Positions 1-9,615 of a DNA stretch of 64,000 bases are shown here, piece after piece. The DNA is from Tribonema minus. Taxonomy: Eukaryota > Sar > Xanthophyceae > Tribonematales > Tribonemataceae. Under the pieces are notes generated by a model that had not been told where the DNA came from, made no database searches, and was given only the letters and a program-made list of their open reading frames with translations. A program made the translations under genes and the position numbers. The DNA is taken from contig JAFCMP010000223.1 in NCBI GenBank assembly GCA_017506865.1, forward strand, positions 1,736,001 to 1,800,000. The letters are read 5' to 3'. Each line of letters starts with the position of its first letter. Positions within the stretch are counted from its first letter, which is position 1.

Positions 1-164
1 TGGTCCAATTGTATATCTACCGCCCCTGCCTGCCTGCCGAGCGTGTAGTAACTCTTCTCGTGCAATGCGAGCTTGTCTACGACTGTGCCGGACTTGAGCA
101 CTTCTAGCTCCATGTCCTTCCGAGGCCGAGACGCCCACTCCGGCTCCACGTAGTCCGACGACAT
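1..164 (-). CDS. FHA-domain protein, N-terminal part (NIPP1/PPP1R8-like), cut by window edge
   Basis: The reading frame starts at the ATG at 164..162 and runs off the left edge, so only about 54 residues are visible. They begin MSSDYVEPEWASRP and continue with LEVLKSGTVVDKL and SYYTLGRQ, followed by VDIQLD. This is the first half of a forkhead-associated domain: a beta strand with LEVLK, then the phosphopeptide-binding GR motif. FHA domains bind phosphothreonine. The P-x-W-A lead-in and the V-V-D-K-L and Y-Y-T-L-G-R stretch most resemble NIPP1/PPP1R8, the nuclear inhibitor of PP1 that acts in splicing and transcription, but other FHA proteins are possible because the PP1-binding part is outside the window. 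No intron is seen in this piece. The neighbour on the other strand is transcribed away from it. Confidence 0.65.
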   Translation of the reverse strand, partial: MSSDYVEPEWASRPRKDMELEVLKSGTVVDKLALHEKSYYTLGRQAGAVDIQLD

Positions 165-768
165 GCTGAAACAGCAGCGCCGCTTTTCGGATGCCCGGCG
201 CCACCAGAGCCAGGCAGCCGTCCTCTTTCAGCTCATCAGCTCAGCCGAGATCCGATCTTCAAGTGTCTGCCATTTGAAGTTTAGTCGGCAATCGCTCTCC
301 GAGGCTTCAGCGAACGTGTGTTCTGATCACCAGGACGGTCAGCACGGCAACCTACCGGTGTTGCACTAGCAGGGCGGCTGCTCGCCGGTTGTGCTTCTGC
401 AGCCGCTCATATGGCAGTTGCCACCTCGGCAGGCGTGATAGGCACCGCCAGCATCAACACGGATGCTGCAATGTGGCAACAATCTCGCTGCGAAGGCTTA
501 TCAACACAGACGTCAGCATTGCCGGCGCAGAAGACAGGCACAAGTTGCGTGCCTGCAGGGGGAGGCTGATCGTTTCAGGCAAGCTGATGTGCCCTGGTTC
601 AAAATGCAAACTGAATCGACACAGAAGCAAACAATGCTGCACAACACACCACGACCAGTCGACCTGTTGATTGATATCTCTGAGCGCCGCAACTTTTGGT
701 GGCACCCCACATCTTTTGCGCAATACCAACAGCCGACCTTTTTAAAGGCTTGCTTCTCGTCTGCACAG
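165..768. other. Flank between the FHA gene and the next + strand gene
   Basis: This stretch should hold the FHA gene's promoter and probably the unresolved first exon(s) of the + strand gene whose first exon I can support starts at 769. Short open frames are present on both strands, but none has a start and donor site I can link in phase to 769. Confidence 0.4.
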
Positions 769-3700
769 GCACCGCTGTGAGGCGCGAGCTCTACGAGGTG
801 AAGCGCTGGCGCATCGGGAGGCTCGCCAAGGCGCTGCGGAGGTGCTCAATGCGAAGGCCCGACTGAAGGAGCTCATTTGTGAGTGCCTGGGCGAGTGCAC
901 CAAGGTCTGCGACAGGTGAGGACTGTGCACAAAGCGCACGCAATGCAGCACCTGCTGCATTGTACTGGAACACGTAGGCTGTGAAACCTGTCAGTGGCTT
1001 TTGTGTTCGCGCCGCAGAGCGCACACAGAGCTCCTCAGCCATTACTTCTTCCGTTCACGCGCCGTACAACGCACATAGAGACATAGAGGTCATCAGTCGT
1101 CCAATGCTGCTTCATTCTTTGCTTCAACATGCATGCTGTTTTGTGGCCATGTGCTAGGACGGACGAGGAAGCAGCGGCCATCTCCAACGCCTGCAGCCGA
1201 GCTCTGGACCGCCTGTCCCGAGATGTGCAATGGCGCACGCTGTGCTTGCGCATGGAGTTCGATGCAAATGGTGAACTGCTGATAAGGCACTTGGCGGCCG
1301 ATCAGGTTGACGCTGACACTGGAGAAGCTGGTTTGGATGTCGCGCTGCAGCAGCGCTTGGAGAGGCTTGCACACAAGAAGCTGCCCCAACCGGACAGTCC
1401 CTGGCAGGTACATCAGCTCAGTACTTGTCATCATGTCGTGATGTGAACCATTGTTGACTAATACTGCATTGGAGCATATGACTGACAAGCAGCGCTGCGC
1501 TGCCAGCTACGTGCCTCACTGCGTCACGCAGAGGCAGCAGACATCTGTTCAGATGCACAGCATGGCTCTCAAACAAGAGTAAATTCGCAGCCGCAGCATG
1601 ATGCGCAGGGACTGAAGCCGTGTGTGCGTGACAAGTGTGCTTGCAAGTCTGGTGCCCGACAGAGATGACCTGCACGCTTCCCTGGCGTGCACAACGTGCA
1701 TTCACGAGGCACGGCTCCCCGTGCTTGCCGCTACCGCCGCTGCAGGTACACAGTGTTCTACTGTTGCAACGCTCAGCTCACCCCGAGCCTCACCCAAGCA
1801 GCGACGCCGACCAAGCAGCAGCGCAACAACACGCTGCTGCGCGGGTGCGGCTGGTGGCTCACGCAGCCTCGCTCAGCAGCGTGTGTGGCTCGCTGCTGCC
1901 CAATGCTGCAGCAGCGCTCGGCGCAGGCGCAGGCGGCAGCGACTGGCGCGCGCAGCTGCGACTGCAAGAGGGCATGTATGTATCGCCGCGGGCGCTGGGG
2001 TGGATGCTGAGGGACGAGCGTGGACAGCAGGCGGTGCCGGTGGGGAGTAGGGTGTACCGCATTGCGGATACGGGGTCTGAGCAGGGTGAGTGGTTATTGC
2101 AACACGCGCACTGGCTGCGGCTGCACTGAGTCTGCGGTTGGTCATTGCCGGCGGTTGGGCTGTGGATGCTTGTGAGTTACCGCCACCAAATGTGCAGCTG
2201 CGTGCATGAGTTTTCTAAGCCTTAGTAGGTGACGTGAACATGACGATTGCATGTTGCGCACCAGTGGTAGTTCATGGCTTGTCTTACTGCAGTGTGAACC
2301 GCATGATGCAGAGCATGGCGCCGATCTGTGTGTCGAAGAGTCTGACCCCAGAAGAGCCTGTCGGAGCCTCTCATAGTTCAAGGTGCATATGCCTGGCCTG
2401 GCACCGGAACGAGGTTAATCGCCAAACAGACTACCTTCTTTGGAAGTAAAAGACAATGCACAACAGTCACACTGTGTTGGCAACAACTGTAAGCACTCAA
2501 CAGAGCTGGTGTGAGCTGCTGAGGTTTCATCGACCAACAGGCTGCAGCTGGCGCCCGGCTCTTATTCATTTCTGTTACTGTACTGCTCTCATGAACTTGA
2601 TCGATTCCTGCAGCACTCGATGGGAGCCTCGGCGGGCCCGTCAGTTCCACATGTCACACCAAGGAAGGCCTCAGGAGCACGGTGGAGTGGAGAGTCACAG
2701 CTTGCAGTAGTTTGGAGGCAGACTCAAGCCTAAAGTCAGGCCCGGCACACGCCCTCCCAGATACGCTGATTACGGCAGCAGTCACGTGTGGCAAGTGCTG
2801 CAATGAGCGGGACTTGGCGGAAGGGCAGCAGCAGCAGCAGCAGCAACGGCATTTCGCCCCTGCCACTTGCGCAGACTTGATCGCCGCTGCCGAAGCGCAC
2901 CTGAATCACGCGCGTTTGCGACGAGAGCATTCGCAGGGAGATGACACATACAGCCTATACGTACCGGTTACACCAACTGCTGGAGCCGGCGGCTCTGCTG
3001 AGACATGTGCATTGGTGGGCGCTGTGATGACAAGACTGAGCGCTGCTGCCATTCTCGAACTCGTGCGCTTGTACACCCTTGACCCGCAACCGCCAGCGCC
3101 AGCAAAAACGACGGCGACAGGCGCGGCGCTTGCGTGTGAAACGGGCGGCGCGCGCACAGCAGACCCTGCGCCGCAGACGCTTCCGCTGTGGCACCCCTTC
3201 GCAGAGGAGCTGACAGCCACTGTTGCTATGAGTGTCGGCGGCTGCTGCATGTGGGCGCTGGTGGCGACAGCAGCAGAGGCCGCAGCGCCGCCTGCAGGCA
3301 CACGCTACGCCGTGCTGCTGACTGCTGCGGCGGCCGAGCCCGCTGAAGATCGCAGCAGCACCGCTCGTCAAAGCCAGCCGTGCGCGCGGCGCGTGTGCCT
3401 GGCGAATGTATCCGCTCGTCCCCAGCGCCTGCGCATTCCGCTGCCGCTGTGCGCAACGCCAGCGCAGCTGGCTGCATTTGAAGACGGCCATGCTGGCTGC
3501 AACGCTCAGCAGTACTGCGCGCCACCCCCGCCCACGCACGCTGCCGCCGCAGTCAGCTGTGACAGTGCGGACGCCAGCGCCGACTTAGAGCTACTAGTGT
3601 CGCAGTCGCCCATCGTGGCGGAGCTGCGCAGCGGCGCGCTCTCCGCGGCCGTGCGCGCCTTCTGCGCACGCGCAGCGGAACCTCAGCAACCTGACGCTGT

Positions 3701-4091
3701 TGATGGCGGCAATTGCGGCAGCGGTGCGGCGCCGCCGCGGTGGTGGCGGTGGCGCGACGCCGCGGCGCTGCGCGGCGTCGACGCGCACCTGCGCGCGTGC
3801 GAGCGGCGCGCGGCGCAGGTGCTGCGCGCTGAGGCAGCGCTCAGCGAGCTGCTGCGGCTGAGTGTTGCTGCGCAGCGCTGCCGCGCGCGCGGCGACGCGT
3901 GCAAGGCGTACGTCTCCGTGTGCAGGGCGCAGCGGGAGGTGGCGGAAGCGGGGAGGGCGCAGGGGGGGGTCGCTGCGGTGCTGGGAGGGGGGGACGGCAA
4001 CGCGGAGCTGGCGTGCTTAGAGCGCGAGCTGGCGTGCTGCGAGGAGAAGCGGCGGCTGGTGCAGCAGCTGCACGGGTTTGTTGGGGACTAG
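769..4091 (+). CDS. Unrecognised multi-exon gene, coiled-coil-like N-terminal part and large Ala-rich last exon
   Basis: I do not recognise this protein. Exons supported by splice sites and phase are 769-915 (GACAG|GTGAGG, phase 2), 1158-1407 (CTAG|G to CAG|GTACAT, phase 0) and 1746-2085 (phase 1). A last exon, about 2709-4091, ends in TAG. The 2085 and 2709 junctions do not match in phase, so a small exon is missing between them or a site is misplaced. The first exons are charged and Leu/Ala/Glu-rich, as in a helix or coiled coil (ALRGEALAHREARQGAAEVL). The last exon encodes about 460 Ala/Cys/Arg-rich residues with a seven-Gln run near the start (2828-2848). It ends in a helical segment containing LRACERRAAQVLRAEAALSELL and a terminal Cys/Glu-rich helix. 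The start codon lies upstream of 769 and is not resolved. Confidence 0.5.
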
Positions 4092-4801
4092 AAGGGCGGG
4101 CGGCAGCGCGTATAGGTTGTGTGTGCGGTTGTGCGTGGTTGTTGGGCGTGGTGAAGTTGCGTTCTTGGTCATTGTTTCGTCACAAGAGGTATTTATGACC
4201 AGTGCACACATGTGAGCATGTGTCATCCTCTCACATGGATGTACATTTGGCACGATACTGATCACAGGTTGTCACGGTTTGAATAGGCGCCAGTGGCAGA
4301 CGGCAAGTGCATGCAGCAGCGGCAGTACTCAGGAACAGACAATGAGACTTTTCTGCTCAGTATCTGTATGTAACCGCGATGGTCTTCATTCCTGATGTGT
4401 GTGACGCTGCGTGCGCGGCATGATGTGACATGTGCGCGCGGGGGCACCTTTGCCTTTGCTCATGTTGCTGCACTTATGGTCGCTGCATCGAGGACAGATA
4501 CTGTTGACTCACTGCCTTCAGTGTTCAAGTTGACGCACGCTTGCATGTACTCTGGCTTGGGTGAGGGCAGCAGTTGAAGACCGTGCAACCTCTTCAACCC
4601 TTGATGACATCCTTCTTGCCATCGCAAACGTCGTTTGCCAAACGACAGGCACAGCCACTGCGGCGCCGATGGCAGCAAGCGCCGAGGCAAATACAATGCA
4701 CGGCTTCTCCCTTCGCGCAGAACAACCTCTTCTTGAAGAACCACTTGAAGTTCCTCCGACCCCTTCTCCTGGTGACTCTCCTCCATCCCCTCACGCCACG
4801 C
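4092..4801. other. Convergent 3' flanks, no gene seen
   Basis: This stretch separates two convergent genes: the unknown + gene ends at 4091 and SPRYD7 (-) ends at 4802. It should hold both 3' UTRs. I see no convincing exon, repeat or RNA gene. Confidence 0.5.
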
Positions 4802-6089
4802 TCAGATCATGTCCTTGACGCGCGTGAGCGCCGTGCACTTGCGCGGAACCACCCCCTCAAAGCCCCCGAAACGCACATCGCACGCCGCGCCGCCGCGCAC
4901 AGTCACCGCCGGGTACACAGTGCCACGCACACGCCGCACGCTGGCCACCTCCGCCCCCGCTGCGTCCAACAGTCGCATCATGGGCAGCGCGGACCAGTTT
5001 ACGCAGATTCCCAGGACCGTTCCCACGTCCGCTTCCGTGTACTCGCGCGTGAACCCCCAGCTGCCGTCGGCGCTGTCGGAGAGGGTCACGGCGGCGAGGT
5101 CGGTGGCGTTGGTGTGCCAGAGGACGCCTAGGCCGATCGTGCCCGGTTTTTGGATGGTGACTTCCCTGGTGGTCGCAGCGAAGAAGGCGGGTGCGGGATA
5201 GACAGAGAGTGCGGGTATGTATTGGTGGGTGGTGGGCGCGTGTGCAAAGAGGTGCTTGATGGGGGGGGGTATTGGTGCGAGTGTAACGCCAGGCAGGTTG
5301 ATTTTATGGATACATGGCAACAGACGGGCGGCGTTTGGATGTGTGTGAGCTCTACTTGGTGCGCCCAGTCAGCGGTGCTGCACGAATGTGCTGATGGCAG
5401 CGTGATGTGATCATTGCCCATTACCAGAGAGAAGCAGACACTTCGGTGAATGAGCAACAACCTTCAGCATGGCAGGCAGATTGGATGGTGGTCGGTCGCC
5501 TTGGTTGACGGCAGCAGTCAGAAGAGCATGCTGAGGTTGTGATTTTGATTGGACATGCAGAGTCCAGCTACATTGCCGGTGCCTTTGCACCTCTTGACAA
5601 GATAAAACAAGCTAGGGGCTTGCTGGACACCGAATTTAGTAACCACAGCTCATGAGAAGGCTGCAAGCACTGTCGTCAAGTGCTGTTTGCTACAAGCAGT
5701 GCCCTCCCCTCCTGGACAAGACAAAGTCCCACGAGTTCATATGCGCATTGATCAAGATCGACTATAGCATGCAGACAATGCTTTAATTTGTCTTTCTGTG
5801 TGAAACAACTCACTTGATACCCATTGATACTGGCCAAGGCAAGCATGTTTCTCAACCCCAGACAAAACCTACAAGCAGCATTACGTACCTACCAGTACGC
5901 CGCTTCTTGGTCCACGGGTGTGTCGCACAGGCAGCACCCTTCGCCAGAGATGCTGTTGGCACTTAACTCCACGCCCGCACCTTTGTGTACAGCACTCATG
6001 ATAGGAGGATACGCCACGATCTCTGTCTCCACGGATCGCTCCTCATCTCTCGATCGCAGACATCTGCAGCAGCAAAATATCCTCTGCAT
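4802..6089 (-). CDS. SPRYD7: SPRY domain-containing protein 7 (SPRYD7/CLLD6) homologue
   Basis: Two exons: 5893-6089 (start ATG at 6089..6087) and 4802-5165 (TAA stop). The 727-base intron splits a TGG codon (TACTG|GTAGGT ... CACCAG|GGAAGTC). The product is 186 residues, close to the roughly 196 of animal SPRYD7. It starts MQRIFCCCRCLRSRDEE, matching the Cys-rich N-terminus of that family. The SPRY core follows: GVELSANSISGEGCCLCDTP, AAYWEVTIQKPGTIGLGV, a GSWGF strand, DVGTVLGICVNW, then RGTVYPAVTVRGGAACDVRFG near the C-terminus. SPRY domains are beta-sandwich protein-binding modules; the job of SPRYD7 itself is not established. The gene is tandem with OSCP, which lies upstream on the same strand. 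Confidence 0.9.
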
Positions 6090-6668
6090 GTTCGCCACTC
6101 CAGCAGCGTCGTAATAATAAATTTGTCGGCGTACATCGCCAGAAAGCTGTATGTGAAGTTCGTGCATGGGTTTGAAGTTTTGACAAGTTTAGTTGAATGT
6201 TGGCACTCAAACCAGGATCTCTCTTCGACACTCTTCAACAACATCATGCAGCTTTCACACCTTTGGCTAGCTTCACCAAGCACCGCGAAGTTCTACCATT
6301 GTTAACATGTCTGCTGCCCTTGTGGCATGACTATCGACATGCTGGAGTTTCCTCACAACTCACAGTTGCACAGGGAGACAGACGCACCTGCGCAAGCTCG
6401 CAGTGCCTGACACATCCCAAATATCGCTTGATGCAAACATGGCACCACAGCTGGTGCCAGCAATCTTGTGCACACGAGCAGCGCGATGGGAGAACAAAAG
6501 AGCAGCCGCAAAGGCAAGTCATCGAAACCACATCCTAGCTAGACGGGTCAATTGACTTCCTGCGCTGCATTCTGATGCGAGGAAACAATCGCCTCCCTAC
6601 CCTCCCCTGCAACCTCCCCCCTTTCCCTTCTCCCACCCCTCGCGTTGCCCCATCTCAGTGCTGCGCCT
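6090..6668. other. Gap between OSCP 3' end and SPRYD7 5' end
   Basis: Both flanking genes are on the - strand, so this holds the OSCP 3' UTR and the SPRYD7 promoter. A pyrimidine-rich stretch lies near 6590-6640. No further exon is supported. Confidence 0.45.
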
Positions 6669-9239
6669 TTAGACTGTGCCCGCGAGAGTGTTCTTGACCG
6701 ACTTGATCTTTGTTGCTATGGAGAGGTCCATAAACTTGTCGCCAATCTGCACCGTGAGGCCGCCGATGAGGGCGGCGTCCACCTTGGTCTCCAACGCAAT
6801 CTTGGCCGTGTCGCCGACCTGCAAGTCAAGCAGCAGCGCTCAGAGGAGTAAGTTCGTGACAGGGTATGTAGGTACGGAATGATCTCAGGCACGAGGCAGC
6901 TGCAGCGCTCAAGAGCAATGGAAGGGCGGTTTCGGTATCTAGGTACCAAAAGCTACACAACAAGAACACAGCAGTGCTCAAAGGGGGTGAGTGGTCGGAC
7001 AAGTAGCTGAAGCTGTAGAGCGAGACAGCAGCTGCACTCGCTCAGAGAAGTGAGCACATGGTTGATGCGTATGTGACAGCTAAAGGCACCGTCAAAGACG
7101 CAGCACTGCAAAGAGCAAGCGTCGTTGCGGAGCTGAGAGCTGTGCACAACGCTCCACGCGGCCACACAATTCAAGTTGCACTTGAAGTGGGAGTGTCGCT
7201 GCGCTTTAGACCAAAGAGCAAGTGAGTGGGGTACTGAAGCTGGTGGGGAGACCGAGTATTCTCAGCGCCACCACAGGCACCGCCATGCGAGCCTAAAACA
7301 ACCATTGCGCAGTTGTTTGCTTGCCGCCGGAAGGGTGGACACTGGCCACGTATCTTTTGAACCCAATGGATCTTTGTATTGCGTTCTTTGAACGTGAATG
7401 GTGAGTACTGAAGACATAACTGCCTCCTTGACGACGCCCCAGATGATGATGTGCTCGGCCCAAAGGAAAAGGGCATCACGGTGACCAATGCAACTGAAAA
7501 TCAAAGCCAGTCTTGTGCTGCTGGAGGTGAAACATTGTAGTCCATCTGCCGGCAAGCGCAACTGCTGTGACCGTCAAGCGTGCAACCGGCAATGACAATG
7601 TGACTGCCATGCGCTGCAACACCTCCGTGATCGCGATTCGGCTTACCTGCTTCTTGAGCGCGGCGATGAGCGCCTTCTCCTGCGCTGCGGATAGCGGCTC
7701 TGCTGTCGTCACAATAGCGTCCACCTGTAGCGGCAACGCGACGCAGCGTTGTCAGAGTATAGGCCAAGCACAGCTGTTTTGAGTAACGGCTGTACGTTGA
7801 GCGATATGATGCACACCAAGCTGGCAGTCATTCATGCATGCAGTATTATTCGATTTCACGCACCTCTCCCCGCTTGGCCTTCAGGAGCTCTGTGAAGGCG
7901 CCGATGACGCGGCGCGCGTCGCTCAGGCGCGCATCAATTCATGTGACCATCCACTCATTCATTCATTCATTCGCTATCACGCACCTCCCCCCGCTTGGCC
8001 TTCATGAGCTCCGTGAAGGCGCCGATGACGCGGCGCGCGTCGCTCAGGCGCGCGTTCGCCGCCATCGTCGTGAACAGGTTCCTGGAGATGTCCGTCGTGT
8101 GCTTGCCGTCAAACACGCTCTCGATCAGCGCCACCTTGTCCGCGCGCGTCACGGTCGGGTTCGACAGGTAGCTCGAGAACTCGGCGTTCCGGGTGATGAT
8201 GGCGCCGAACGCGGCGAGGTCCGCCTCCACCGCGTCGAGCTTGCCGGCCTTGGAGGCGGCGGTGTAGGTGGCGTTCGCGTAGCGCGCGGGGATGCCGAAG
8301 AGCTTAAGGGGGGGGCTGTGGTCTGCGGGGGGGGGCCAAGCGTGGACTGTTGGTGAACTGCTGGTGAACTGGGCGAGGGGGTCTGTGTGTATTTGCTTGC
8401 CACTGCAGTTTTGCTGTAGACAGCAGCACAATATATATTGTCGTGGACGTAGTGGGGTGCGTTGCAGAGGGCGTCGGCCTTCGTACACAAAGGTAGCCAG
8501 GCACGCGAAGCCGGTATGTAGGCAGTTTATGCGCAGTGCAGTAGTGTGGTGGCTTTGTTGGTGCACACGAGCATCTATGTCTTTTGCTTCAAGAGCACGA
8601 TTGCCAGTCAGCGTTTCGGCCTGCGGCTGATCAGTCGCCTTCGAACGGCTCGGCCTGGCACAGCTATTCCAATGCAGACGGACATGGGTACGGTGGCAAG
8701 CGTCCTACAAGATGACGACAGGGCGTCAAGATTCAAGGATACAACTCCCTGCTGTGTGTGCGAGCCTGCTGCAGTGGGGTCTATGGCCTGTGGCGCTCGT
8801 GCCTCTGCGAGCAGCGTTGCAGCTTTGAGTCAATGAATATTAACGCACATGAGTGTACTACTCTTGCGATTGCTGCATCAGGATGTTGTTGGTCCAGGGT
8901 GTGTACTGAAAAGAGGGGCATGATGATATGTATGTATGCAATCTGCACCGCGTCGTGGCGTGGTGTCTTCACCTGACGCTGCGCACAATGATATGTGCTT
9001 CTGGTGTTACATGCGCACGTGCAGTGAAGGAATTACTGTCGCCATTGGCAGTGGAATTGAAGTCGTCGTGCTGACACCTATGACGCGGCACGGAACACGT
9101 ACAAATGAAGTGCTGTTCCGAAGCAATGTGAGTTCCCAGTGCTCATACGCACAGCTTTACCTGCCGCTGCCGCTGCCGAAGCAAATGTCCTGGCGCACAG
9201 GGGGCGCGCAGCCCTGGCGGCCAGCTGTCTGAGAGCCAT
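6669..9239 (-). CDS. ATP5PO: Mitochondrial F1Fo ATP synthase OSCP (delta) subunit
   Basis: Four exons with consistent phase: 9161-9239, 7985-8322, 7647-7724 and 6669-6818, giving 214 residues (the family is usually about 190-215). Exon 1 encodes a typical mitochondrial presequence, MALRQLAARAARPLCARTF followed by Ala-rich residues. The mature part has PARYANATYTAASKAGKLD, the helical N-terminal domain through LFTTMAANARLSDARRVI and MKAKRGEV, then VDAIVTTAEPLSAAQEKAL, and the C-terminal signature KVDAALIGGLTVQIGDKFMD ending in NTLAGTV. OSCP links the F1 head to the peripheral stalk in the mitochondrial inner membrane. The junctions 8322 (phase 1) and 7985 (GAG|GTGCGT) decide the model. The intron after exon 2 carries a second copy of that exon's last bases (separate entry). 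The start codon is 376 bases from that of the divergent ZnT9-like gene. Confidence 0.96.
7859..7932 (-). repeat. Extra copy of the OSCP exon 2 end and donor inside intron 2
   Basis: Bases 7859-7932 repeat 7979-8052, the last about 68 bases of OSCP exon 2 plus its GTGCGT donor, with only a few substitutions. Read on the - strand it encodes ARLSDARRVIGAFTELLKAKRGE followed by an intact donor, in the same frame, with one Met-to-Leu change. It is separated from the real exon edge by a short ATTC-rich stretch (7942-7975). There is no acceptor directly before it, so it is probably not an exon today. Confidence 0.9.
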
Positions 9240-9615
9240 CCTGATGCTGCTGCTGCTGCTGCTGCTCCAGAGGCTGCGGCAGCCATGGAACGCAGAGGCG
9301 GCACATGGACACATAAGACAAACATACATATCACCTGATCTCAGCTTGCCAAGCAGGACGCCACCTCTCACTGCTGCCATGCGCAAACAAATGGATGACC
9401 TAGTGCATGATCATCAGCACGCCCACATGAATCCGTGCTCCACTCCAGCAGCTGTACAAATGCGGGACGTTGCTTGCAAGCACGCCTTGCTCCTTCTCAC
9501 ACTCGCCTGCCTTGCTCCCGCTCCCGCAACTGCTGCTCCTCCTTTGGTAGCGCTCAACCCCAGGTGAAGTTGTATCCGCGCACTGGCAGTTGGCGACACA
9601 GCCTTGGTGGTAAAG
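9240..9615. promoter_or_regulatory. Shared 5' region of OSCP (-) and ZnT9-like (+)
   Basis: The two start codons face away from each other across 376 bases, so this region must hold both 5' UTRs and promoters. Both products carry mitochondrial-type N-termini, so co-regulation from a bidirectional promoter is plausible (inference). No TATA box or other element is clear. Confidence 0.5.
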
